A stretch of DNA of 64,000 bases from Trifolium pratense (Eukaryota; Streptophyta; Magnoliopsida; Fabales; Fabaceae): assembly GCF_020283565.1 (NCBI RefSeq), contig NC_060065.1, positions 38,490,409-38,554,408 on the forward strand, given 5' to 3'. The translations under genes were made by a program, and so were the position numbers. A model generated the notes under the pieces. It worked only from the letters and a program-made list of their open reading frames with translations. It was not told the DNA's origin and made no database searches. Positions within the stretch are counted from its first letter, which is position 1, and each line of letters starts with the position of its first letter. Below, in pieces: positions 37,701 through 47,921 of this stretch.

Positions 37701-40700
37701 GTCTTGGCCTCCTAACTGGTCAATAATTTCATCCAAAGGATTGTTTGGAAGATCCAAAGCATGAATCCTCTCTAATATTTCTCTCTTGCACTCGATGGGT
37801 GTGCCAAAACTGCAGCAAACCGATAAAAATATTCCTCAGTTCCGTACTCTTTTTATTTTACGTAAAATGATAAATTATTCCATTTAAACCAGAGTGCCAA
37901 ACTAAACAAATTATGTGCTAAACCTCTTTGGGAGTTTAATTTTGTTTGTTCCAGGAGGAGGATATTCGACAGTTTTATCCTTGCACAAACTACATGTCCA
38001 TTCCTCAAGAGTAAAATCGCGAATTGGGGGCACCAAGCCTGACTGATGAGCGTATTTTCCACAGCGGGAACACTGCAACAAGTTTTCCCTTTCCTGCGAA
38101 GAAAATTACGTGAGTCCAACACATATGGCATCAAGGCAATTCAAGAAAGCTTATTCAGAGAATAATTAAATAAAAACTACCTCTTCTTTAATGCTAATTT
38201 CACATTTCTGAAACTCATCATAATCAGAGTCGGCAGCTGCATCAAATCAATGAGGAGTTTTTTATGTAATGAATACTACCATCACTACTTTAAAAGAATG
38301 TCAGAGATTCAAATCGTAAACAGTATTCATGTGCACGTGCGTGATAGCTAGCTCATGATTATAACAATACAAAAGAATAACTTGAGAAAGAAAACAAACC
38401 ACTTTCATCCTCTTCTGAACCACTTTCATCCTCTTCTGGTCCGTAATCAGAATCAGAGACAGCTGTATCTAGTAAACGGTGAAATTAAAAAGGTATCATG
38501 TAATGGTATAGTGTACTGAATATTAAAATAGCACACTTCAGTAGTACATGAAAGGTTAATCAAAATTTGCTTGAAACTCACTTCCACATTCTTCGTCACT
38601 TTCAGCATCACTAGGAGGCTCCAATTTAGCTACTTTACTGACTCTAGATTTTGCTGAAACGGCAGGACCTGCAAAGTGCCTCTTCCTTCCAAGACTTCCG
38701 AGACCATCATCTACTATAATAGAATTGAAAATAAAAAATTGTTGTAAAGAATGTATTTTTACTTTTATTAATAGTAATTTTTCTTATTAGTAATAATTTG
38801 TATTCGGCTCATTATAAACACACTAGTGGTTATGCATTATTCATAACTTCGAAATATATTCAGTTTTCACAAAACTAATATCTGCGAAATAATGAAAAAT
38901 AAATGAAACATTCATATCAAACACAGCACCTGGGAGAACTTCAGGCTTTTTCGGCCATGAGATATCATCTGGGTAATAATCTTCAACAAATTTTAGCATT
39001 AACTCACGAGGTCCAGAAATAAAGTCATCAAGTTCAGAGCCCTATCCAACACAATAAATAAATAACATAATGCAACTGAAATGCAGAAAATATTGTTATA
39101 TAGGAAATTCAAAAGGATCCGAACTGTAATACAAACGTATTTTAAAACAGCATCCTCTGTCCTTGCTTCCCCGGTACTCTGCAGACCTATGACTACACAC
39201 TTGTCTTCCATTAATGCTTGGTTCACCAGTCTCACTACAGTAGGGACTTTAGCAGACATACACAAGTGTCTAAAGAAGCGCTGCAATTTTACAAGGAAAA
39301 TGGCCAATCCAAAAACCTTAGTAAATAATAAATCTTTAATAGGCATGACGAACTTGTCTCTAGGCACCAACTTAAACTTAATACCTGGTGCGCTGCCCAG
39401 TATAATCTCCATATTAGTCTTGGATTCTCTACTTTTAAAGATATAAAATTATTACGCAAATCCACCCAAACTTCTGTAGCCTTTTTATACACATCCTATG
39501 AAATTTGATAAAAACATTCATCATCAGGCTTGTTCACAAAAAAAAAAAAAACATTCATTATCAGATGAGCATACTGAAATCACCATTGTCTGAGATTGGC
39601 AATAGGCTCAAAGAAATTAGTTGTCATACCATCATTTTATCTTCTAATCTTGCTTCTATAATATCAAACTCAGCACCCTTGTAGCTAAGCGTACGACATA
39701 AATACATGCCCCTGTAATTTGAAAAATGAAGCCGATTAATAAATACTTCCGATACATATAAGTGCATAATGCAAAGAGTGGGTGTGTTTGTAGAAATGTT
39801 ATAACCTTGCTTTCAAGTCCATTGCAACTAGCTCTAGAGCTCCAACACCCCCTTTTTCAAGAGCCTCTGGATTCATCAACTCATTTATTAACTTTAAACA
39901 ATTACAGGGTGAGGGACAAAGGCCACATGTAGGAAATATTTACTATTTTAAAAACAAAAAGATAAGAGAAAGACTGCTACCTAGAAAGTCATAAAAATCA
40001 CTAAAATCAGTCCCTTCTCCCCAAAGGCCAAGTCGAACCATATAAGCCATATTGCGAGGTTCAGATGCTCCAGTAGCTGAACAATAAACAACACGAGCTT
40101 CAGGTAGTTGAGCCTGTCAAATTAGATTGAAAGAATTATTTCACTTTAAAATGAACAATTGACACAGTTAAATCCATACATGAATTGCCAAATCATAAAA
40201 TACAAGCCTCGAAAAACCACAAATAACTCAAATATGAATTCCAAAATGCCAAAAAACCATTCAATCCATGCTAAAAATAAGGGGGGAAATGAATAAATCT
40301 AACTTAACAAACAGCTTAGAATTACTCAGTTAATAACATGGCATTGTCACACTGCTTGAATCATCAGCCTGGCTCACTTAGAATGTGTCTAAAGTTACAC
40401 ATATCAATATACAAAAATACACATAATGGAAAAAATTAGGGTCTCAAATGGTAAAATAAAAAAAAATCATATTAGCAGCTTTCTGTTACAGAGTAAGATG
40501 AACAAACCTGGATATCACGTACAGCTTGACCAGTTTTTGTTGAATCCATACCCGTTTCGGGAACCAAATTTTTTGCTTTATGACACTGTAATGAAGCCAC
40601 TCACACTCTTTAGAAATAATATCACAAAAAATACCACTTAATAATAATATCCTTCAAACTTAAACAGTGGAAATACCAGTTTACACAAGGAACAATTTCA

Positions 40701-42796
40701 ATTTAAAAAAATCTGATACCTCATCAAAAATTATAAGACCATCAAACCCAGTTCCACACCACTGTACAAGCTGTTGCAGACGGGAACGACCTTTGCTAGA
40801 TGATGCTATCAGGCTACTGTATGTCAAGAAAATAACTCCCTCCCTAACTCCAACAGTGTCCGAGTCAAGCTTAGTATAAGGCAGTTTGTTCAAAGCATGC
40901 ACTGGATAGATTCAAGAAAGAAATATATTTAAACTATCAAAGAGGTTAACTACATCATAGGACTTTAGTTACAAAAACACAGAAAACTTACCTTCAATGC
41001 AACTTGCACCCATATCATCCAAATCTCTTCTGGCGTCAAACTTCAAGTCTGAACCAATAGAAATCCACCTGTGTAGGATCATTGAAAAGAGTAAAATGAA
41101 TTAAAAAGAACAAATGTGATCTCAATGCAAGTTGGTATGTGTGCTTGTACATTAAAGCACATTGAGAAGATGATACTAAAACTGTGATAGAGACTTACAA
41201 GGCTTTCTTCCTCCCATGGTGCCAGTTCTCCCAGATTAGCCCAGCGACTGTTCGACCTTTACCTACACCTGCTCCATCTCCAATAAAGAATCCAGCCCTA
41301 GCACCGTTGCGAATGTGTTGGAGATGTCTCTGCCATGTAAACAAAGTATCATACATATACCTAAAGTGTTATCAATTATCAATATTCAATCATGTGGTGA
41401 GAGAAACCTGACAAGCATAGACCAAAGTCTCAATCTGCAAGCATGACAAACTCTTGAAAAATTCCAACTCATCCTTAATCTTTGGAACATAAGTAGGCTC
41501 GGGTGGCTCTACTACAGACAAGGAAGATGTTTCCACAACTGGATCTGGGTGGGGAGGTCCGATAGATAGCTTTGATGGCCGCTGCATAACAAGAGACTTA
41601 GTATATGATAAATTAACCCAAAGAAAGTTTTAATGTAAATTGGTCTCTGGGTCTACAACTCACATAATCTGTAAATGTTTCTCCAGGCATACCACAGTCA
41701 GCTTCATCCTGTTCTACTTCTTTAACCAGCTGATAAAAAAACAAGAATGATAAATTCTTAGGTACATTGGAGTTTGGTTGGGTACTGGTACCCTATGGAT
41801 TGAATTTTGACCACAGGTACAGTTCGCCAAAAATAGAAAGATATACAATAAAAATTTCCCGAAATGTCAAAACTTTAAAAGAAAATTGACAAACATTTAT
41901 GGGGAAGTTAAAGAAAGAAATAAAATATAACAGAACATTATTTCCCTGAACTAACATTATAATTATTATTATTATTTTTTCACAACCAATTTAATCTGGT
42001 TCGGGGGTCAGTTCTGGCATCAAGTGGTTCCGGCCCCCTCCCGATCGCAGTTGCGGGGATCGAACCATGGTCCTCCCTACCAAGTTCGGCGCCAATCACA
42101 ACTGAACCAACTAACGATTGGTAGAACTAACATTATTATAGATTATACATTATTCCTATTAATTAATTAATAATGAAATCAAAAGAAAATTCCAAAAGTG
42201 ATTTTTTCCACCAATTAAGATACCCTCCAAATATAACTTGCACAACAAGTTAAGTAATCATTCTCTAAGCAACACAACATTCATTACATGAAATTCCATC
42301 AAATTCAAAATTAGGTCAAAATCAAATCACCAACAACAGTAAAAAAAAGTCATAATCAAAGTAAAAAAAAAAAAACCTCGTTAACATCTTCTTCACCATC
42401 ATCACTATCATCAAGGTGAACGGAACAGTTAGGACAACAGTACTTCGAGCGGTTATTTGATACGTTAACGACAGCCAGACAAACCGGACATCGAAGCCAA
42501 TCATCGGATTGATCAGTGGAGAAGTCGTCTGGCATTTCATATTTAGGATGTGGTAACTCCGAGTCCGTCACACGTAGTTTATGTTGCTGTGGAAAGAGGC
42601 TTTGTTGGATGCGCCAAACGGCGGCACGCGCCCTGAGAACGGCAGGAGGCGGTGTTTTCATACCGAGACGACGAGAGTGAGATTGAAGTTGTTGATATGA
42701 AGAAGAAGTGTGAGCGGAAGAAACGGTTTTTTTGTTGGCGGGTGTTTTCATCTTCTCCTTTAGTTTGCGGGAGAATTTTGTTGTTTCTTTCGGCAT
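34767..42796 (-). CDS. FGT1: FORGETTER1 / strawberry notch homologue
   Basis: A nuclear helicase-like co-regulator; in Arabidopsis FGT1 works with chromatin remodellers in heat-stress memory. The 32 exons all join in phase: 42377-42796, 41664-41729, 41408-41581, 41199-41329, 40992-41068, 40720-40901, 40508-40585, 39981-40113, 39806-39866, 39630-39711, 39385-39495, 39137-39280, 38930-39041, 38582-38710, 38400-38468, 38181-38236, 37924-38093, 37618-37809, 37401-37536, 37191-37297, 36971-37066, 36792-36879, 36569-36686, 36359-36446, 36153-36276, 35995-36072, 35794-35912, 35646-35699, 35471-35573, 35240-35368, 34994-35108, 34767-34807. This gives about 1260 aa. Order: N-terminal zinc ribbon (CPVC...CPNC), Walker [12 protein letters not shown] (about 237-247), DECH box (about 349-352), degenerate PHD finger (about 660-724), helicase C motifs [12 protein letters not shown] and [10 protein letters not shown]. 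The inner ATG at 42796 was chosen; 49 in-frame codons upstream look like a CT-rich leader. The protein end is also duplicated at 45397-47588. Confidence 0.95.
41961..42123 (-). mobile_element. SINE in FGT1 intron 1
   Basis: On the minus strand it starts ACCAATCGTTAGTTGGTTCA (A-box region), carries the B-box GGTTCGATCCCC near 42060, and ends in an A-rich tail with ATA/AAT units. A perfect 13-bp target duplication GAACTAACATTAT lies at 41948-41960 and 42124-42136. Confidence 0.93.
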
Positions 42797-42943
42797 AGTA
42801 AGAGTTAATGGATTAATAAGTATTAGTTTATGAAATTGATTGATTAAGAGAAGAATAACAGAGAAGAAGTAAAAGAAGAGAGAATAGAGATGACGGAGAG
42901 CAGCGGGAAGAGAGAGAACAGAAGAAAGAAAAGAGAAAACCAA

Positions 42944-43060
42944 AGTATTGTATTTTTCTGTTTTACCGTGAAGTTTATATTATTGAAAAATTTAATAAAT
43001 CTTTTTCCCAACTATTAATGGGTTTCCATTTACTGTAAAAAAAAAAAGGGTTTCCATTAA
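42944..43060. other. FGT1 upstream region
   Basis: AT-rich sequence immediately upstream of the FGT1 leader. No firm TATA box could be assigned. Confidence 0.35.
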
Positions 43061-43423
43061 AGGTCTGTTTGGTAAAAATAAGCTATAAGCTAGCTGATAG
43101 TTGATAGCTAAAAAGCTGGCTGATTGAAATTAAAGTGTTTGGTAAAATTAGCTTTTAAAGTGGTTAATAAATATAAAATGACATAATTGATAGTGGGTAG
43201 TTTCTTTTTTAGAGTGGGTAGTTATTAAATTAAAGGGTAAAAATGGAATAAAGTGTAGAAAGCTATAAGTTATAAGCTCAAACGCTACTTGAAATAGCAT
43301 CTGAAAAAAAGCTATAAGCTAGTAAAAAAAGTCTGTTACCAAACACCTCTAATTTTTTGAAACAAGCTGATAAGCTCATATAATAAGCTATAAGCTAGCT
43401 TATTTGTGTTACCAAACACACCC
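43061..43423. mobile_element. PIF/Harbinger-type (Tourist-like) MITE (363 bp)
   Basis: The left end AGGTCTGTTTGGTAA mirrors the right end TTACCAAACACACCC. A TAA target duplication lies at 43058-43060 and 43424-43426. The interior has many AGCTATAAGCT palindromes. The 3-bp TAA target suggests PIF/Harbinger. It lies about 265 bp upstream of the FGT1 start codon. Confidence 0.8.
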
Positions 43424-44728
43424 TAAAAGTAGTACTAATCAATTAACAGTATTAAATATTTTAGGATATTTTAGGGTTAAATATGATCCCTTTTGTTATG
43501 GCAAATTCTATGGTACATATGTTAATTTCTAATATACTGGTACATTAGATAATTAAATTAATAGATAAATGATTATTTTCTAAAGTAAATCATTTTTCTT
43601 ATCATTAAAATAATTATAGTAACTATATATTATTCATCAAAACCGTCAAAAATATAAAAATCAATATTTTTTGGATTTTTATTCATCATAATAGTCAATA
43701 TTGAATTTTTTTTAAAAAAAAATATTAGAAAATTATTATAATGCTTATAAAACAATAAAATTGTGTTTTTTCTTGTGATATTATTATTTCTAAAATACAA
43801 TAATCGACTAATAGTTTTTTAATGCATAAAAATAATCGTTAATTTAACAATTTACTGACATGATGTACCAGTACAGTCAAATTATTCGAATGTACCGTAG
43901 AAGCTCCCTTTTGTTATTACAAAATAGTAATCTTCTAAATTTAGTTCTTATTTAATTTTTTTCTTTGCTTTAATGCACTTTTGATCCCCTATTTTGAAAA
44001 ACCTGAACTTTTGATCTCATATTTTAAAACTCAACTTTTTGATCACCTTATTTTGAAAAACTTGAACTTTTGATCCCCTATTTTAAAAGTCAACTTTTTT
44101 TATCCCTATGGCAAGTATACCACTATGGCAATATTTTGATCCCTATGAACTTTTTGAACTTTTGATCCCCTGTCACAATATTTTCAACCACTATGGCAAG
44201 TATACCAATTATGATTAAGATTATGTGCAATAATTGATAAACTCCGTCGATTTTCATAGGAAAGATTTCATACAACAATTAAACACTATCAAATTACATT
44301 GCACAGTTTAAACAATTAAAAACCGATAATTAGAAATCTAGCAAATCATCAAATCATACATTTTCTTAGTGTTTTATTTTTTGAAAAAATTTACATTTTT
44401 TTATCCTAATTCAATATTTTTTACTAATTAACTAAACATGTTAACCATGTTCTTAGTGTTTTTTTTTACGGAAAGAAAAAAATCATTGGACTTAAAAGTT
44501 ATTTTTTTTAACTAAACATGCTAAAAAAAATATAATTTTTTTATGACTTTCTGACTTAAAAGTTTGTTCATGTTGAAGAGTGTGATTGATCGTATTACTG
44601 CAAATATATATCAAGATGATATTTATGCAAATAGTAGTTGACTCCAAGTATATATCAACGTGACTATATTATTAATTACGAAAAAAAAATCACTGATTCA
44701 CATTTGTTTCTTTTGCTAACAATATATC
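43424..44728. other. Intergenic, AT-rich
   Basis: No gene was recognised. A low-complexity stretch at about 43975-44180 repeats AACTTTTGATCCCCTATTTT-like units four or more times. Confidence 0.5.
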
Positions 44729-44842
44729 CTAACCTTTCCGGATCAAAGAAGATTGTTTTCTGAATGGGTTTTGGGTGTTGGCGATGGAGAAATTAAAGAT
44801 GACAACGACGATGATTTAAAACTTGACATTCCATCAGACAAG
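44729..44842 (+). pseudogene. Helitron helicase fragment
   Basis: A plus-strand frame reads LTFPDQRRLFSEWVLGVGDG and continues with an acidic stretch ending KLDIPSD. It resembles the block around the FA(K/D)W-L-IGDG motif of plant Helitron Rep/helicase proteins (from memory). It is cut off at ACAAG, where the metacaspase fragment begins. Confidence 0.6.
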
Positions 44843-44990
44843 CATAATTGTAGGGAAAATGTAGCTATACTTTGAGAGGATATCTTGAAGGCTAGGAAGA
44901 AACTTCATAGACAAGGTTACACTCAAAAGCTAGGACTCTAGTGTAGTGAAAAACAATGTTGATGCTCCTTTTATACGCTGGTTTGATGGT
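44838..44990 (+). pseudogene. Metacaspase pseudogene 2 (3' end)
   Basis: It contains only the last part of metacaspase exon 2 ([18 protein letters not shown] region to the PFI end), with an in-frame TAG where GLYC is expected and a 1-bp insertion after it. Metacaspase 3' UTR sequence follows to about 45100. It is nearly identical to pseudogene 3 at 63690-63829. Confidence 0.88.
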
Positions 44991-45420
44991 GATACAACTT
45001 ATGTTTGTTTGCAAATACTTTTATGAGTTTCCCACAATCATTATTGCACATAAGAAATATGTAATATATATCTGGTTATAATGTGTAGCGTATGAATTTT
45101 CAAACAAAAAAAATAATGTGTAGCATATGTCATAATCGAGTTCATATATCATATGGGAAAGATAAGCCATCATTAGTATTTCCTTGTGTCAATGATCACC
45201 CATATAGATATACCATTTTGAATTTTACACAAAACTGGATGATGAAACCAAAAGATTGCAACGGTGATTGCACAACTTTGATGCATCTCAATGAGATCAG
45301 CGCTTTCCTATTCACAAATTTCAGCAACAAACTTAAGCCTAAACCTAAAACAAAAACTGCTAGTGATCTTTCAAGAAAGGGTAATATCTGGCTTCTCAGG
45401 TCAATCATCCAATTCTATAA

Positions 45421-45516
45421 CCTGTGTTAAACCTACAGAAGGTGTACTTAAACCTGCAGAAGATGTCACCTGTGTTAAACCTACAGAAGGTGTACTTAAA
45501 CCTGCAGAAGACGTCA
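45421..45516. repeat. Tandem duplication, 2 x 48 bp
   Basis: Two copies of a unit starting CCTGTGTTAAACCTACAGAA and ending GCAGAAGA(T/C)GTC(A), covering the acceptor of the last FGT1-copy exon. The parental gene has one simpler version. Confidence 0.93.
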
Positions 45517-46329
45517 AAAGAAAATATAAGTATACACATAACCTTGGAAATAAGAATTTGACCGAAATTCAAACAAAAGTATGATATTTGCAACTAAGAA
45601 TAATTAAGAAAAAAGAATATTTAGATTTTAATGTGCAGGTGTGGTGGTAGGGATGTAGAGAAAAAGAAAGAAACCTTCAAGCACAGCTGTAACGGCTGCA
45701 TTAGGTACAAGAAGCCCAACTATACGTCTGTTATCTGATGTAGTTTCAACGCAAACAATGTGTAACCTCCTATGAATTAGTCTGACCTGTATATATTTTT
45801 ATTTGCATTATAAAATAATTATTATATTTTAAGCAAGGTGTAATGCTCCAATGATTAAACAATTTACCAGAGGCTCAACAGAATCAGCACATTTTTCATC
45901 AAAAAGAAGTTACTCAGTACCAAAGTTACTATAAAAGTTAGTTTTATCAATGTTATATCACAACAAGTTGATACATCATACCTGCTTAGAAAGAACGGTT
46001 TGTATTTTTCCCCAAAGAGGAAGAACGACACCACCTAAGACATTTACTTCTTGTAGTCTTGAGCCAACTGAACATGATTTACCATTCTTACATTTGGGAC
46101 CATGCATGCACTGACAACAAAGGTAATATGTCAAAATGTGAGATACCGTGAATTAAAAAAATCTACATATTTTCTGACCCCATGACTGCACACATAAAAC
46201 ATAGAACACACATGAGTGCACAACAAAACATAAATCACATGCACTGATTAATGAGATTCGAAATCATGTTACATCGCAAGGTAGAATACAACTTTATCGT
46301 ACAACCGCTAATAAATTTATGGTTCAGTT

Positions 46330-46500
46330 CTCTTAGAATTGAGAGTTGGATCTAACTCAACCCTACAAAACCGACTTGTAAGGTGAGGATTGCCTCTACT
46401 TTATAAACATATATTCAGGTCATCTCGCATCCGAGGTGAGACTTCTTAACACACCCCCTCGTGCCCAGCACTGTTGGGTTTGGGGCGCGAATATAAATGT
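46330..46500. repeat. Dispersed legume-type repeat, third copy
   Basis: It shares TCTTAGAATTG, CTAACTCAACCCTA, CTTGTAAGGTGAGGATTGCC and GACTTCTTAACACACCCCCT with 2636-2977. It lies in an intron of the FGT1 partial copy and is absent from the parental intron, so it arrived after the duplication. Confidence 0.75.
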
Positions 46501-47489
46501 TTTCTGGTTTTCTAGATCCGTCTTAACTGTAAGCTAGTCCCGTACTGTAGGGGATTATTAACAGTTCAATGTCTACTCTACTCTTAACAGTTTCCTTTGC
46601 ATATGAAGATACAATTACAAGAAATAACCTAAACGGTATATATACCTGTTTAGATGAAACTTCATACTCGTGTTCCCAACTTATTTGGGCTGCTTCTAAA
46701 GATGAAACTTTTGAATATTTCTTAGTTAATTCTGCCAGATGCATATCCCTACAATTGCAGGGGAAAATGGGTAAACAAGAAAGTTATACTAAAAGAAGGC
46801 CAAGTAACTGAAATACATACCGAGGTGATTCTCCGGTGGTGGGACGAACTATCTTATACATAGCTGAAGCAGAACTGCAACACAAAGAAGAACAAACATA
46901 ATGACTTCAGTAAACTGTCATTAATTGAAATTGAATCCTTATACAAGTATGACAAAAATCAGACACAATACCTTTCAAATGCTAAAATAACATGACGTTT
47001 TCCCATAAACTCACTGTTGGACTTGTAGAAGCCATCTCCAGATGAACCAAACTCAGCTTTCTGTTTCTCTTTCAGCATGGTATTCGCCAACTTATACGTA
47101 AATTATAATATTATATCAGTAAACTATGTATGTTAGAGGAAAGAAAAATTTAGTTAGGACATCTGAGAAAGCATATGCACCTCCCATGAAACCCCACGAT
47201 CAAAGATGAATGTGAACAAAACAGTTGAAGCCCCACACATTTGATCAACATAGACTGTCTGCATCAGAGGAAAGTTACTGTCAGTCTTAAATACGAAAAT
47301 GAGTGGCAGCAAGAAGTTTAGGACAAAAATAAATACCTTTGGAATCCCTTGCAGTTCAATGACATTAGCTTTCAAGTGAACAATGCCTCTGTCAAGGCTA
47401 CCTTCAATGCGAGCTTTTTGAACAAGAAGATCCAAGTTATTCACAAATAACTCAAATAGCCTGTTGATACAGAATAAATTAGTGTATTG

Positions 47490-47577
47490 AACAAAATACA
47501 AACCTATTCTGAATCTCAGGAACTATTCCCAAAACAAAATACAAACCTATTCTGAATCTCAGGAACTATTCACAAAA
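47490..47577. repeat. Tandem duplication, 2 x 43 bp, at the breakpoint
   Basis: A unit with AATACAAACCTATTCTGAAT is repeated (ACCTATTCTG at 47502 and 47545) at the end of FGT1 homology, next to the duplication breakpoint. Confidence 0.85.
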
Positions 47578-47588
47578 TCCGGTTGAGA

Positions 47589-47921
47589 ACTCCTTCAATC
47601 CTATATGGAAATTGCAAGTATCCCATATGCAGTGAAAAGAGAAAACTTTATAACAAGAATAATCTTCTCTTTGGAAAGGAAGCACAATAATATTTCTTCC
47701 TTATGAAATTAATGTCGACATATTGTGAAGAGACATGGTGCAGTCACGATTGTGATTACATCACAAAGACATGCAGACAAATGTGGTCGTAATTGTATCA
47801 TGATATAGTCACAGAGACCTAAATACCTTTGCTTTGCAATCTAAATTATTATTGCAATTAAAATTATTATTGCACCATCCTTGAAATCTTCCAATCAAAC
47901 CCAACAAACAATACACTTTAA
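47589..47921. other. Short intergenic, 3' flank of the PPR gene
   Basis: AT-rich; it holds the probable 3' UTR of the minus-strand PPR gene. No element was recognised. Confidence 0.45.

Larger units (their letters stand above)
45397..47588 (-). pseudogene. Partial copy of FGT1 (last nine exons)
   Basis: Copies of FGT1 exons 32 to 24 lie at about 45397-45430, 45675-45786, 45982-46110, 46646-46748, 46821-46874, 46972-47090, 47181-47258, 47337-47460 and 47504-47588 (partial). The seven complete exons from 25 to 31 keep their splice sites and reading frame; six have exactly the parental size, and the exon 31 copy lacks one codon. Homology stops inside exon 24, so the helicase is missing. The copy carries an extra insertion in the intron between exons 30 and 29 (with the repeat at 46330-46500), which the parent lacks. 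Without the helicase it is most likely a pseudogene, but its frames are unusually clean. Confidence 0.9.

Noticed and set aside
42797..42943. Upstream in-frame ATG of FGT1 adding 49 residues that look like a membrane segment
   Set aside because: The sequence is a CT-rich leader typical of a 5' UTR. A hydrophobic N-terminus does not fit a nuclear helicase-like protein. The inner ATG is preferred but not proven.
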